A stretch of 64,000 nt of DNA from Paractinoplanes pyxinae (GCF_026626335.1 NZ_JAPNTZ010000011.1:248001-312000), one strand, 5' to 3'; positions 42,875 to 53,026 are shown, counted from the first letter of the stretch. The notes: generated by a model not told the origin, from the sequence alone. Numbers and translations: made by a program.

Positions 42875-44104
42875 TCAACCTCCTGTCGGTAATGGCGCCG
42901 CCCGGGCGGCCGGCGCGGTCGGGGCGACGCCGGGGCGGCGGCGGGCCCTCGTCCATCGGCGTGCGCTCAGCGCCCAGCGGAGCAGGGCGCGAGGCACCGC
43001 CTGTTGCGTAGCACGGTGCAGCAGGTAGCGCCACAGTGGATACTCACCGCGGCGGTCGGAAAGCGCGTACGAGAAACGGATCGACGGCAGGGCGGCGTAG
43101 TCGGGCATCCGCTCGAACCATTCGCTGCTGGCCAGCGCCGCCCGTTGCAGCGGAGCGAGGGCGGCCCGGCGTCGGTGCTCGTACTTCTCCAGGGCGGGCG
43201 CCAGCTCACCACCGGCGGCCAGCGCGTCGGCCAGCGCCATCGCGTCCTGCATCGCGAGCTTGGTGCCCGATCCGATGGCGAAGTGCGTGGTGTGGGCGGC
43301 GTCGCCCATCAGCACCACGTTGCCGTTGTCCCAGCGCTCGTTGGTGACCCGGCGGAAGTTCATCCACCCGGTGCCGCCGGAGTCGGCCCGGTGGTCGACC
43401 AGCCGCTGCCCGTCCAGGTGGGCGGCGAAGATGGTCTCGAGCCGGGCGCAGCCGGCCGCCGCGTCGAGCCGGTCGAGTTCGAGGCCGGCCCAGGTGGCTG
43501 GGGTGCACTCGACGATGAACGTGCTCGTCGAAGAGTCGAACGGGTAGGCGTGGAACCAGATCCAGCCGGCGTGGGTGCGCTCGAACCCGAACGTGAAGGT
43601 GCGGAAGACGTGCGACGTGCCCAGCCAGATGTATTTGTTGCCGCCATAGGCGACGGAAGTTCCGAAGTGTCCGGCATCAAGCGATCGCACTGCACTGCCC
43701 GCACCGTCGGCCGCCACGATCAGGTCTGCGCCCGAAATGTCTGCCTCGGAAGCGGACCATCGCACGTCCACGCCCAAGGAAAGCGCCCGCGCCTCCAGGA
43801 TCGACAGCAGCTTGTGCCGCCCCAGGCTGAAGCCGTAACCCGCGAGGTGGGTCACCGACTTGCCGGTGGCCCGGACCTCGTACTCGTCCCATTGACAGGC
43901 TGCGTCCCAGATCTGGCGGGCGCTCACCGGATCGTACGAGAAAAGGTCGTCGAGCAGGTCGTCCCAGAACACGACCCCCCACCCGTAGGTGACCCCGCGC
44001 GGATTGCGTTCCAGCACGGTGACCTCGTGCGCGGGGTCGGCGAGCTTCGCCAGCACCGCGAAGTACAGTCCGGCGGGCCCGCCGCCGACACAAGTGATCC
44101 GCAT
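42875..44104 (-). CDS. FAD-dependent hydroxylase, salicylyl-CoA 5-hydroxylase/VioD type
   Basis: A 409-residue group-A flavoprotein monooxygenase. Motifs: GGGPAGLYFAVLAK (FAD ADP part), VTYGWGVVFWDDLL, the DG motif in IVAADGAGSAVRSLD, and VVLMGDAAHTTHFAIGSGTKLAMQDAMALA, which strongly resembles salicylyl-CoA 5-hydroxylase and its relatives. These hydroxylate aromatic acyl-CoA or tryptophan-derived substrates. Here it lies between two FemAB-like genes in a polysaccharide operon, so hydroxylation of an acyl donor or of the transferred group is inferred. The last 45 residues are a basic, Pro/Ala-rich tail outside the family core. Confidence 0.85.
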   Translation of the reverse strand: MRITCVGGGPAGLYFAVLAKLADPAHEVTVLERNPRGVTYGWGVVFWDDLLDDLFSYDPVSARQIWDAACQWDEYEVRATGKSVTHLAGYGFSLGRHKLLSILEARALSLGVDVRWSASEADISGADLIVAADGAGSAVRSLDAGHFGTSVAYGGNKYIWLGTSHVFRTFTFGFERTHAGWIWFHAYPFDSSTSTFIVECTPATWAGLELDRLDAAAGCARLETIFAAHLDGQRLVDHRADSGGTGWMNFRRVTNERWDNGNVVLMGDAAHTTHFAIGSGTKLAMQDAMALADALAAGGELAPALEKYEHRRRAALAPLQRAALASSEWFERMPDYAALPSIRFSYALSDRRGEYPLWRYLLHRATQQAVPRALLRWALSARRWTRARRRPGVAPTAPAARAAPLPTGG

Positions 44105-44113
44105 GGCGTGCTC

Positions 44114-45127
44114 CTAACGGTAGGGCGGGAAGGTGCCGGACTCGGCGGTGTCACGGCCGGCGGCTGAGACCAGATCGTCGTACGCCATCCGATCGCTCAC
44201 CACGCGCCAGGTGTGGAACGGATGCCGGCGTGGCGAGAACCCGGCCTTGTACGAGAACAGCGAGTCCTGCTCGCCGCCCTTGCCCCCGCCGAGGTGGAAG
44301 ACCGTGTCGCCGCGGGCCTTGCACCAGCGCCGCACCTCGTCGTAGAGCAGTTCGTCGGCGTACCGCTTGGGCGCCCGTCGCGTCGATGAGACGTACCCGG
44401 TGGCGATGCCGTCGTGCTCGAAGAACGTGTTGCCCCCGACCACTTCGCCGTCCTCGAGCGCCACGGCCAAGTGCATGCGGTCGCCCATCGTGTCGTGCAT
44501 GGCGGCCAGGTGCTCGCGGCTGAAGAAGTAGTAGCCGGACGCCCCGACCCGCCGCATGTTGTCGTGGTAGACCTCGACCCACTCGTCGAGCCGGTCCCAG
44601 TCGTCGAAGACCACCTCGGTGCCGGCCCGCCGCGCACGGTTGATGTGGTTGCGGTGGTCGCTGCGGGTCTGCTTCCACATCTCGTCCAGGCTCACCGTCA
44701 GGTCCATCGAGACGGTCTCGCCGTGGTGCACCATCGTGCCGAAGCGGGCCAGCAGCGGCAGCGGCGCCGGCAGCAGCGGGTGCATGCGGACGAACGCGGT
44801 GACGATGCCCCCGTCGCGCAGCGTCTCGAGCATGGCCGCGCAGGCGCGCTCCCAGAAGTCGCGGTCGCCGGGCATCGCGTCGCTGATCGGGCCCGGATAG
44901 CCGTACGGGGAAATGGCGTCCCGCAGACCCGTGCCCGGGATCTCGCGCAGAATCAGGGGCAGAAGCAGTTGGCGGTTGCCGTCGGAATACCAGAAGGCGG
45001 CGGGCGACCCGGAGTACAGCGCCGCGTCCAGCGTCACGTAACCGGGCAGGTGATAGGTGTCGTGCCGGGCGCGGTGCAGGGCCTCCTTCCATTCCCGGGC
45101 CGCCGGTCCCACGAGCGCTGCGGTCAT
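44114..45127 (-). CDS. FemAB-like/Acetyltransf_6 GNAT protein, copy 2
   Basis: A 337-residue paralogue of the protein at 41868, similar along its whole length (RHDTYHLPGYVTLDA, DAISPYGYPGP, GETVSMDLTVSLDEMWKQTRSDHRNHINRARRAGTEVVFDDW, LLYDEVRRWCKARGDTVFHLGGGKGG, and a shared FPPYR C terminus). The start ATG overlaps the stop of the lipoprotein gene by ATGA. Two such paralogues with a hydroxylase between them suggest two related acyl transfers to the same polymer. Confidence 0.85.
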   Translation of the reverse strand: MTAALVGPAAREWKEALHRARHDTYHLPGYVTLDAALYSGSPAAFWYSDGNRQLLLPLILREIPGTGLRDAISPYGYPGPISDAMPGDRDFWERACAAMLETLRDGGIVTAFVRMHPLLPAPLPLLARFGTMVHHGETVSMDLTVSLDEMWKQTRSDHRNHINRARRAGTEVVFDDWDRLDEWVEVYHDNMRRVGASGYYFFSREHLAAMHDTMGDRMHLAVALEDGEVVGGNTFFEHDGIATGYVSSTRRAPKRYADELLYDEVRRWCKARGDTVFHLGGGKGGEQDSLFSYKAGFSPRRHPFHTWRVVSDRMAYDDLVSAAGRDTAESGTFPPYR

Positions 45128-46251
45128 TTTCTGGCTCCTAAGATGAAGGCGTTGAGGGCCATGTTGGCGGCAAATTGATCGTTGACAACGCGGTGGCTTT
45201 CCAACCTTTGCTGTACGCCGGGGTCGGACCGGCCGAGCTTGACGAACCCGTCCGAGAACCACCCGTTGTCGTTGCCGCTGCCGTCCACATAGGCCTTGTA
45301 CGTGGTGCCGCCCGGCCACACGACCCGGGTCAGCAGGCGTGAGAAGGCCGCGAGGTCGGCCTTGGTCCAGGTGGTGCCGCGGTCGCGGGCCTCCACCACG
45401 TACGCCATGACTCCGTTGCCGTGGCTGACGTCCTGACCCGGTCGCGCGGCCGAACCCCAGACGTCGCTCCAGAAGTAGGCGGTGGGCTCGACCGGGTTGC
45501 GGCGCATCTGCTGGCGCAGCCCGCCGCCGTGCCCGGGCACGTGCTGGTCGACGTCGGCGACAACCGTGAGGTACCGCTGTTTGCGGCCGGCGTCGGTCGT
45601 CACGCGGGACAGGTTCGAAGCGATGAGCGCCCAGTGCGCCGTCATGTGCGTGCGTTCCCGATAGATCGTGTCCTCGGGGCCGCGCGAATGCCATTTCTCG
45701 AAGATGTGCTTCTCGGCGAACGACAGCAGGCGGTCGTACCGGCTTCGGTAGCTCGGGTTCGCGTACACGGAAGGGTTTTCCCGCATCGCCACGAGCAGAG
45801 CCGTTCCGTACCGCCAGAAATAGCTCTCGTAAAGCGGAACCTCGTCGCCTTCCTCCTGGGCCGAGGTCCAGCCCAGAAAGCCGCCGCGCATCGTGCTGGC
45901 CGAGGCCACGACGTTCTCGACGAATTGCAAGGCGCGGTCGAGATAGCGGCGTTCGCCGGTGGCCCGGAACATGGCTACGCAAGCGTCGACCGTGTACGAG
46001 AGTTCGTAGTGGTCCCAGCTGTCGGCCGACCGGCTCAGCGGCAGCCCGACCTCGGCCGTGTAGTTCCAGCCGCGCAGATAGACGCCCGCCCAGTAGCTGA
46101 CCGGCTTGAGCTCGGCCGCCGTCATCCTCGTCTCGGGCTCGGCCGGCAGCGGGCTCAACGCCGCGGTCGTGTCCTCCTTCGGCGTGGTGCAGGCGGCCAC
46201 CGATCCGACCGCCGCCAGCAGCAGCACGCGCCGACTGATGCGCGCGGTCAT
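45124..46251 (-). CDS. Exported lipoprotein with predicted alpha/alpha-toroid fold
   Basis: A 375-residue protein with a lipoprotein signal (RRVLLLAAVGSVAAC, lipobox VAAC), so it should be anchored outside the membrane. The mature part is helix-rich with repeated aromatic, acidic helices (SWDHYELSYTVDACVAMFRATGERRYLDRALQFVENV, YESYFWRYGTALLVAM, HGNGVMAYVVEARDR), which look like an (alpha/alpha)6 barrel of glycosidases and polysaccharide lyases. No family is certain. Overlaps by ATGA on both sides place it firmly in the operon, where it may trim or modify the secreted polymer. Confidence 0.7.
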   Translation of the reverse strand: MTARISRRVLLLAAVGSVAACTTPKEDTTAALSPLPAEPETRMTAAELKPVSYWAGVYLRGWNYTAEVGLPLSRSADSWDHYELSYTVDACVAMFRATGERRYLDRALQFVENVVASASTMRGGFLGWTSAQEEGDEVPLYESYFWRYGTALLVAMRENPSVYANPSYRSRYDRLLSFAEKHIFEKWHSRGPEDTIYRERTHMTAHWALIASNLSRVTTDAGRKQRYLTVVADVDQHVPGHGGGLRQQMRRNPVEPTAYFWSDVWGSAARPGQDVSHGNGVMAYVVEARDRGTTWTKADLAAFSRLLTRVVWPGGTTYKAYVDGSGNDNGWFSDGFVKLGRSDPGVQQRLESHRVVNDQFAANMALNAFILGARK

Positions 46252-47450
46252 ACCGGCACCTCCTCGCGGACGCGGGCCGGCACCGTGGCCGCGGCGGCCG
46301 CCATCGCGGCGAACATCCAGGCCAGGCGCGAGTCGTAGTAGTCGCCGGAGAACAGGCTGCTGAGCCCGACGAAGACGGCGGCCGCGACGGCCAGGCCGGT
46401 CAGCTGGGGGCGGTGGCCGCCACCGCGTACGGTCGTGGTCCACAGAAGGATGGCCGCGGCGAGCAGTCCGATCCCGATCAGGCCGCCCTCGGCCGCCACC
46501 CCGAGCACATAGTTGTGCGGGTACTCGACGATCTGGTTGACGCCGATCAGCCCGTAGAAGCCGTCCAGCCCGGCCCCGGCCAGGGGATGCTCGACGGCGA
46601 GCCGCCATGCCGCGGCCCAGATGTCGGTGCGGTCGGAGAGATAACGGTCCTGCACCGTCTGCTCGACGAAGCGTTCCTGGAACAGGTTGGTGAACGCGGG
46701 CGGCGCGAAGGCCCAGATCGTGGCCACGGCGACGGTGACGAAGGCGAGCGCGCCGGCGATCGCCCCGGGGTGCAGCTTGCGGCGGATCTTGAACAGCGCG
46801 ACCGCTCCGACGGCGGCGCCGGCCAGCAGTCCGGCCCTCGATCCGGACAGTACGGCGGCCAGGCCGAACAGCGGCGTGGCGAGCAGCGGCAGCAAGCGGC
46901 GGGTGAACAGGGCCAGCGCCACCGCGCTGATGATGCCGAGGATTTCGATGCGCACGAACACATTCGGGCCGCCGCCGAACGCCGAGTAGCGCCCCTGCTC
47001 GCCCGGGCCGTTGATGAACAGGGCGGCCAGCGCGAAGATGATCGCGGCGATGTAGAACAGCAGAAACGCTGTACGCACGACCGCGTCGGGGTCCCCCACG
47101 GCGTACACGTAAAAAGCGACGACCAGCGCGCCCATCAAGACCAGATCGAGGGTCTGCGGCCCGACCCGCGAGGCCGGCGGCGCCCACAGGGCCGAGGCGA
47201 TCTGGAACAGGAAGAACAGCATCGTGGCGACGAGCCAGCCCTCCTTCCTGGTCTGCAGAGACGGGTGCGGGCGTCGGGCCACGTCGACGATCAGGACGGC
47301 CAGCGCCACCAGCAGGCCCACCACGCGCAGATCGACCCAGGCCAGATCGGGGTAGCCGGCCCGGTCGAGCGTGAACCGGCCGCCGATCGCCACCACGATC
47401 AGGATCAGGCCGGGCGCCAGAAAGACCCGCGGCGTGCGCAGCCAGCTCAT
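46248..47450 (-). CDS. Wzy-type O-antigen polymerase/ligase
   Basis: A 400-residue membrane protein with about ten helices and the Wzy_C/WaaL pattern: LSGSRAGLLAGAAVGAVAL, then a large loop with DRTDIWAAAWRLAVEHPLAGAGLDGFYGLI and EYPHNYVLGVAAEGGLIGIGLL. The H-P-G-G and H-N residues are typical. It should join lipid-linked repeat units into long chains outside the membrane. It is coupled by overlap to Wzx (47447) and to the lipoprotein gene. Confidence 0.88.
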   Translation of the reverse strand: MSWLRTPRVFLAPGLILIVVAIGGRFTLDRAGYPDLAWVDLRVVGLLVALAVLIVDVARRPHPSLQTRKEGWLVATMLFFLFQIASALWAPPASRVGPQTLDLVLMGALVVAFYVYAVGDPDAVVRTAFLLFYIAAIIFALAALFINGPGEQGRYSAFGGGPNVFVRIEILGIISAVALALFTRRLLPLLATPLFGLAAVLSGSRAGLLAGAAVGAVALFKIRRKLHPGAIAGALAFVTVAVATIWAFAPPAFTNLFQERFVEQTVQDRYLSDRTDIWAAAWRLAVEHPLAGAGLDGFYGLIGVNQIVEYPHNYVLGVAAEGGLIGIGLLAAAILLWTTTVRGGGHRPQLTGLAVAAAVFVGLSSLFSGDYYDSRLAWMFAAMAAAAATVPARVREEVPV

Positions 47451-48778
47451 TCCCGGTCAGCCTCTCGTTCCGGCGACAGGTGGTTGGCGGCGCTTCGCTC
47501 AGGTGACAGGTGGTTGGCGGCTAGTGCGAACAGCAGGCACGAGCCGTAGCCGATGAGCGAACCGTAGGCGGCGCCCAGGATGCCGAACGGCGGAATGAGC
47601 GTGATGTACGCGACGAAGCTGACCACGAAGCCGGTGATCTCGGCCGCCGAGACCAGGCTGCCGCGCCCCTTGGCGATCAGCAGGCCGAGGGTGACGCGGG
47701 AGATCGCGTACAGGCCGGCCGCCGCGACCAGCGGCACCACGACCGCCTTGGCCGGGGCGTAATCGGCGCCGAAGACCGGAACGATGAACAGGTACAGGCC
47801 GCCGGCGGCAATAGGCGCCACAACCGCGCAGTAAACGAACACTCCGAGCAGGATCGGACGGGTCGGCAGTGCCCCGTCCTGGTGAGCCCGGCGCCATTTG
47901 CCCAGCCGCGCATCGGCGTACGCGCGAATCGGCCACGCCAGAAGCTCGGTCATCGTGGCCACGGCGGTGTAGAGGCCGAGCGCCGACGTCGAGGCGAGCG
48001 CCGGCAGGGCCAGGCGGTCCGAGCGCAGCATCGCCATGTTCGAGATGGCGGCGGGGAAAAGAGCCAGACCTTCCCGGCGTACGAGGCGGTTGTGGTCGGG
48101 TGTCTCGTCGCCCGGTGGAGCCGGCCGACGCAGCCACAGCACGATGTAGACGGCCGTGGGCAGGAGCCCGGCGATGAGGTACGCGACGATCCACAGCGCG
48201 GGCGTGGTCGTGTCGGCCGCATAGAGAACGACCAGCAGACCGAGCAGCAGCAACGCCTCCACGACGCGGCAGACGAGGAAGTCGCCGACCCGCCCGGCCG
48301 CGATCGCGATCGAGCGCGTGGCCAGCCCGGCCACCTCGACCAGCGTGTAGAGCGTGATCAGCCCGATCACCAGCAGGCCCGGGTTGTAGTGCTCGGGCGC
48401 GAAGACCTCGAAGCCGGCGGCCAGCGCGACACCAACCGCGCAAGGAACAATCAGAAGCTTCGCGTACGCCTTCACGGCCGCCGCCGGGGTGATCTCGTGG
48501 TAGCTGGCGACGAAGCTACGTTCGGTCCCGAGCAGCATGAACTGGGTGGCCAGATAGACCACCTGCAGCATCAGCGCCACCTCGCCGCGGTGGGCCGGGG
48601 CGAGTGCCCGCACCATGAGGATGTTGGCGACGAAGGCCACGCCCCCGGTCAGCAGCTGTGAGGCGAAGAGCTGGACGTACGACTCCCGCAGCTGCCCACC
48701 GATCCAGGCGGCCGCGCCGGGGCGTCGCTTCTCGGCGACAGCCTCGACGGCGGGGCGTTCCGCCTGGAGCTCACTCAT
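47447..48778 (-). CDS. Wzx-type polysaccharide flippase
   Basis: A 443-residue MATE/MVF-superfamily membrane protein with about 12-14 helices (YVQLFASQLLTGGVAFVANILMVRALAP at the start). It should flip the lipid-linked repeat unit across the membrane. The C-terminal tail contains a duplicated AANHLSPER, encoded by a 30-bp tandem repeat. The gene overlaps Wzz/BY-kinase by 8 bases and Wzy by 4 bases. Confidence 0.87.
   Translation of the reverse strand: MSELQAERPAVEAVAEKRRPGAAAWIGGQLRESYVQLFASQLLTGGVAFVANILMVRALAPAHRGEVALMLQVVYLATQFMLLGTERSFVASYHEITPAAAVKAYAKLLIVPCAVGVALAAGFEVFAPEHYNPGLLVIGLITLYTLVEVAGLATRSIAIAAGRVGDFLVCRVVEALLLLGLLVVLYAADTTTPALWIVAYLIAGLLPTAVYIVLWLRRPAPPGDETPDHNRLVRREGLALFPAAISNMAMLRSDRLALPALASTSALGLYTAVATMTELLAWPIRAYADARLGKWRRAHQDGALPTRPILLGVFVYCAVVAPIAAGGLYLFIVPVFGADYAPAKAVVVPLVAAAGLYAISRVTLGLLIAKGRGSLVSAAEITGFVVSFVAYITLIPPFGILGAAYGSLIGYGSCLLFALAANHLSPERSAANHLSPEREADRE
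47461..47520. repeat. Two 30-bp tandem copies at the 3' end of the flippase gene
   Basis: 47461-47490 and 47491-47520 are near-identical in their last 20 bases (both end GACAGGTGGTTGGCGG). In the protein they give AANHLSPER twice. The copies differ at a few bases, so the duplication is not brand-new. Confidence 0.8.
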
Positions 48779-50618
48779 CCTCGTCCTGCTTCTCTTGCTT
48801 TTCTTGCTTTTCTTGCTTTTCAGGCGCGTCGGCGTCCGCCGGCTTTTCCGCTACGCGGGCCTTCCCTGGGACGACTGCGGTGCCGTTGAGCGGTTTGGCC
48901 GGCCTCTCGGTCGCGTCGTCGGACGTTCGATCCGCCTTTCCCGGAAAGAGTTGGCTGCTGATGGTCCGGGGCGGTTGAGGAGCCACGGTCTCGTTGCCGT
49001 TGAGCGGCTTGGCCGGAACGGCGTCGTGGTCGGCTGTCCGGGCGTTGCGGGTGGTGAATCCGCTGGCGGGCGCCCTGACCGGGATGATTTTCTGCGTCGT
49101 GATGCCGTCGACGGGGGTGAAAGCGATCCTCTGCGTAGTGCCGCCGTCGGCGGGTTGGTGGGACTGGAAGTCGCCCGCCGTGGGTTTGCGCTGCTTCACC
49201 ACGGCGCGGCCGCTCATCGGGTTGGCCGGCGGCGGGGCCGTCTCCTCCGGCTCGTCCCGCCGGCCCAGCAGCGTGGTGACCAGGCCGTCGTTGTCCAGCG
49301 GGGCGGCTCGACGCGTCTTCGCCGGGGCCGGCTCGTCGGGCAGGCGGCGCGGCAGCGCGTTGAGGACGGCCCCGACGAGCCGCGTGCCGATCCGTTCCAG
49401 CAGGTCGGTCGAGCGCTGCACATCAGCCGTACGAGTGCGGTTGGCCCGCACCACCAGCAGGGCCCCGTCGGTCACCTTGCCCAGCACCGCGGCGTCGGCC
49501 ACCCCGTGCAGCGGCGGCGCGTCCACCAGCACCACATCGAAGCGGGAGGTCAGTTCGTGCACGGTCGCCGCCAGCGTCGGGGAGGCCAGCACCTGACCCG
49601 GGTCGAACCGCTTCTCACCCGGCGGCAGCACCGTCAGCCGCCCATCCAGCGGATCCCGCAGCACATCGCTCACCCGAGCCTGCCCAGCCAGCACGTCGGC
49701 CAGCCCCGGCCCGCCGTCCATGGCCAGGTAGCGCCCCACTCCCGGTGACCGCAGGTTGGCGTCGACCAGCAGCACCTTGGCCCCGGTCTCCGCGATGGCA
49801 ATGGCCAAACCGCACGCAACCGCGGTCGTGCCTTCCTTGGAGTTGGCCGCCGTCAACATCAGCGAAGTGCCACGGGCGCTGCCGTTCCGCAGGCTCGGCG
49901 TCTCCGGCAGCAAACTTCGCAGCCGCCGAAACCCCTCAGCCAGAGCCGAATCCGCCTGCCCCGACCGAGCCCACCGCCCGTTGAGCGAGATGACCCCGAC
50001 CGTCCCGATCCCGAGCCGGCGCAGATCGTCCTCTTCCCCGATCGTCTTACGCGTAGCCTCCCGCACCGCCACCGCAACCGCGCCGATGAGCAACCCCAGC
50101 ACGGCCGAGAAGCCCACATCCCGCACGAGCGTGCCCGGCTCCTGCGTAGTGACGGCCTCCTGAGCCACCGTGATCTGCGGCGGAGGCCCATCACTGGACG
50201 CAACCGGCGGATCCAGCTTCTTGGCCAACGCCACCAAAGACGAGGTGGCGCTGGTGACCATAGTCCGGCTGCGCTCAGCCGACGGATCCTTAGCCGTGAC
50301 AACAAGCAGATCGGTCCCGGCCTGCACCTCAGCCGACAGACTCTTCCGCACCTCATCGGCCGAGCCCGGATCACCCAGCTTGCCCGCCACGCTCTGCGCC
50401 ACCCGAGGCCCGGTCAGCAACGCAATGTACGAGTTGAGCCGGCTCGCCTTAGCGTCCGGATCCCCAGACCCGGTAGTGACAAACAAAATCATCGACGACC
50501 GATAAGCAGGCTCACGGGTCATCGACAGCCCGGCCGCCGCCCCCACAGCCAGCAACACCGGCAGCAAGATCCAAAGCCATCGACGCCGACAGGCCCGAAC
50601 GTATTCGCGCAGTTCCAC
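48771..50618 (-). CDS. Wzz/BY-kinase-like polysaccharide co-polymerase, divergent
   Basis: A 615-residue protein. Wzz domain: helix 1 (WLWILLPVLLAVGAAAGLSM) and helix 2 (VLGLLIGAVAVAVREA). Cytoplasmic BY-kinase-like ATPase domain: Walker A' VLLVDANLRSPG and Walker B VVLVDAPPL. The Walker A region (residues 257-266, AANSKEGTTA) has no Lys in the GK(S/T) position, and the tail (from about 440) has no Tyr, so classical tyrosine autophosphorylation is unlikely. The tail is Thr/Pro-rich with GGTTQRI, GITTQKI and SGFTTRN, two KPLNG-x copies and four EKQ-like repeats. It should control chain length in the Wzy pathway. Confidence 0.82.
   Translation of the reverse strand: MELREYVRACRRRWLWILLPVLLAVGAAAGLSMTREPAYRSSMILFVTTGSGDPDAKASRLNSYIALLTGPRVAQSVAGKLGDPGSADEVRKSLSAEVQAGTDLLVVTAKDPSAERSRTMVTSATSSLVALAKKLDPPVASSDGPPPQITVAQEAVTTQEPGTLVRDVGFSAVLGLLIGAVAVAVREATRKTIGEEDDLRRLGIGTVGVISLNGRWARSGQADSALAEGFRRLRSLLPETPSLRNGSARGTSLMLTAANSKEGTTAVACGLAIAIAETGAKVLLVDANLRSPGVGRYLAMDGGPGLADVLAGQARVSDVLRDPLDGRLTVLPPGEKRFDPGQVLASPTLAATVHELTSRFDVVLVDAPPLHGVADAAVLGKVTDGALLVVRANRTRTADVQRSTDLLERIGTRLVGAVLNALPRRLPDEPAPAKTRRAAPLDNDGLVTTLLGRRDEPEETAPPPANPMSGRAVVKQRKPTAGDFQSHQPADGGTTQRIAFTPVDGITTQKIIPVRAPASGFTTRNARTADHDAVPAKPLNGNETVAPQPPRTISSQLFPGKADRTSDDATERPAKPLNGTAVVPGKARVAEKPADADAPEKQEKQEKQEKQDEDE
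48786..48821. repeat. Four 9-bp tandem copies in the tail of the Wzz/BY-kinase-like gene
   Basis: Units of TTGCTTTTC (plus strand), the first copy diverged (CTGCTTCTC), encode EKQ repeats just before the DEDE terminus. In-frame 9-base units allow copy-number change without a frameshift. Confidence 0.85.
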
Positions 50619-50620
50619 GC

Positions 50621-51883
50621 TCAGCTCCTGCTCTCGGCCGCAGCCCGGTTATTCGTGGCCGCAGTCCGGTTGTTCCTGGCGGCGGCTCGGTCGAGGACTT
50701 CGGCGAAGCGGTCGAACAGCAGGTCGCGGGAGAACTGCTCGACGGCGAGTTTGTGGGCGGCGGAGCGGGCCTGGGCCAGCCAAGCGTCGTCGCGGCAGTG
50801 CTTGACGAACTGTTCGGCGGCGTCGTCAGTGTCGGTCGGGTCCAGGACGAGGCCGGCGCCGGTCTGGTCGAGCAGGTCGGCCTGCCAGCCGCCGTAGTTG
50901 ATGGCTATGGGCCGGCCGGCGGCGAGCGCGTCGAAGAACTTGTTCGCGGAGTTGTCCCACAGTGCGCGAATCGGCCGCACGAAACTGGTCGACATCGTCG
51001 CTGCGCCCAGGATCACGGGCAGGTCGGCCTTCGGCACCTTGTCCCACATGCGTACGGTGTCGTCGAGCAAGCCCAGCCGGGCCGCCAGCGCCTTCGTCGG
51101 CTCCCACTCCTTGCCGTGACCCACGATGAGCACGCGAATGTCGGGGTCGAGTTCGCGCATCCGCTTGGCCGCCCGTACCAGATATTCGACGCCGTTGACC
51201 GCACCCAGCGCTCCGGTATAGACGATCAATGGTCGGTCGCGCAGCCACTCATGTTCGTTCCTGAACGTTTGCACCTTCTCGGGCGCGACGTCGAACATCG
51301 CCATGTCGGCCGCGTTGGGGATGACGGTCGTCCGGGTCGACGGCCGGCGCGCGACGACACCGGCGGCCATGCCGGGGGAGAGCGCGACGACCTCTTTCGC
51401 GTTGCGGTAGGCGAAGTTGGCCAGCGCGCCGGCCGCCCCCCGCAGCAGCGGATTGCGCAGCGCGCCCATCTCGATCGGCACTTCGGGCCACAGATCGCGC
51501 ACCTCGAACACGAACGGCACCCGCCGCCGCTTCGCCGCGAGCACTCCGGGCACGGCGACGGTCAGCGGCGTGCTGGTGGCGAAGACCAGGTCGGCCTTGA
51601 GTGATGCAGCCTTTGTCGTCGCGACGACCATGAACTGAGCGAACGCGCGAATTCTGCGCGCATACGACATCGAGTTGTTGTACGGAATCGAGAACCAGTG
51701 CACGCGTACGCCGTCGTCGACCGTCTGCCGCCAGCCGAGCTTGCCGTGATCGCCGGTGATGTCGGTGGTGATGACGTCGACCGTGTGCCCCCGCTCGACC
51801 AGGCGCCGGGCTTGCTCGTACGAGCGAATGCCCCCGGCCATGCCCGGGTTGCAGTAGTACTGGTGGATGTAGACGATGTGCAT
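50621..51883 (-). CDS. GT4-family glycosyltransferase (WbuB-like)
   Basis: A 420-residue GT-B enzyme. N-terminal HQYYCNPGMAGGIRSYEQARRLVERGH and VFEVRDLWPEVPIEMGAL are typical of WbuB-like fucosyl/amino-sugar transferases. The C-terminal donor domain has YTGALGAVNGVEYLVRAA, LIVGHGKEWEPTKALA and LWDNSANKFFDALAAGRP, with Glu/Lys near the nucleotide. The tail NNRTAATNNRAAA comes from a 21-bp duplication. It starts 7 bases after the aminotransferase gene. Confidence 0.9.
   Translation of the reverse strand: MHIVYIHQYYCNPGMAGGIRSYEQARRLVERGHTVDVITTDITGDHGKLGWRQTVDDGVRVHWFSIPYNNSMSYARRIRAFAQFMVVATTKAASLKADLVFATSTPLTVAVPGVLAAKRRRVPFVFEVRDLWPEVPIEMGALRNPLLRGAAGALANFAYRNAKEVVALSPGMAAGVVARRPSTRTTVIPNAADMAMFDVAPEKVQTFRNEHEWLRDRPLIVYTGALGAVNGVEYLVRAAKRMRELDPDIRVLIVGHGKEWEPTKALAARLGLLDDTVRMWDKVPKADLPVILGAATMSTSFVRPIRALWDNSANKFFDALAAGRPIAINYGGWQADLLDQTGAGLVLDPTDTDDAAEQFVKHCRDDAWLAQARSAAHKLAVEQFSRDLLFDRFAEVLDRAAARNNRTAATNNRAAAESRS
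50636..50677. repeat. Two 21-bp tandem copies at the 3' end of the GT4 gene
   Basis: 50636-50656 and 50657-50677 share GGCCGCAG-CCGGTT and differ at a few bases; in the protein this gives NNRTAAT followed by NNRAAAE. A further diverged partial copy may follow at 50678. Confidence 0.7.
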
Positions 51884-51890
51884 GCCGTGG

Positions 51891-53026
<1,136 letters not shown>

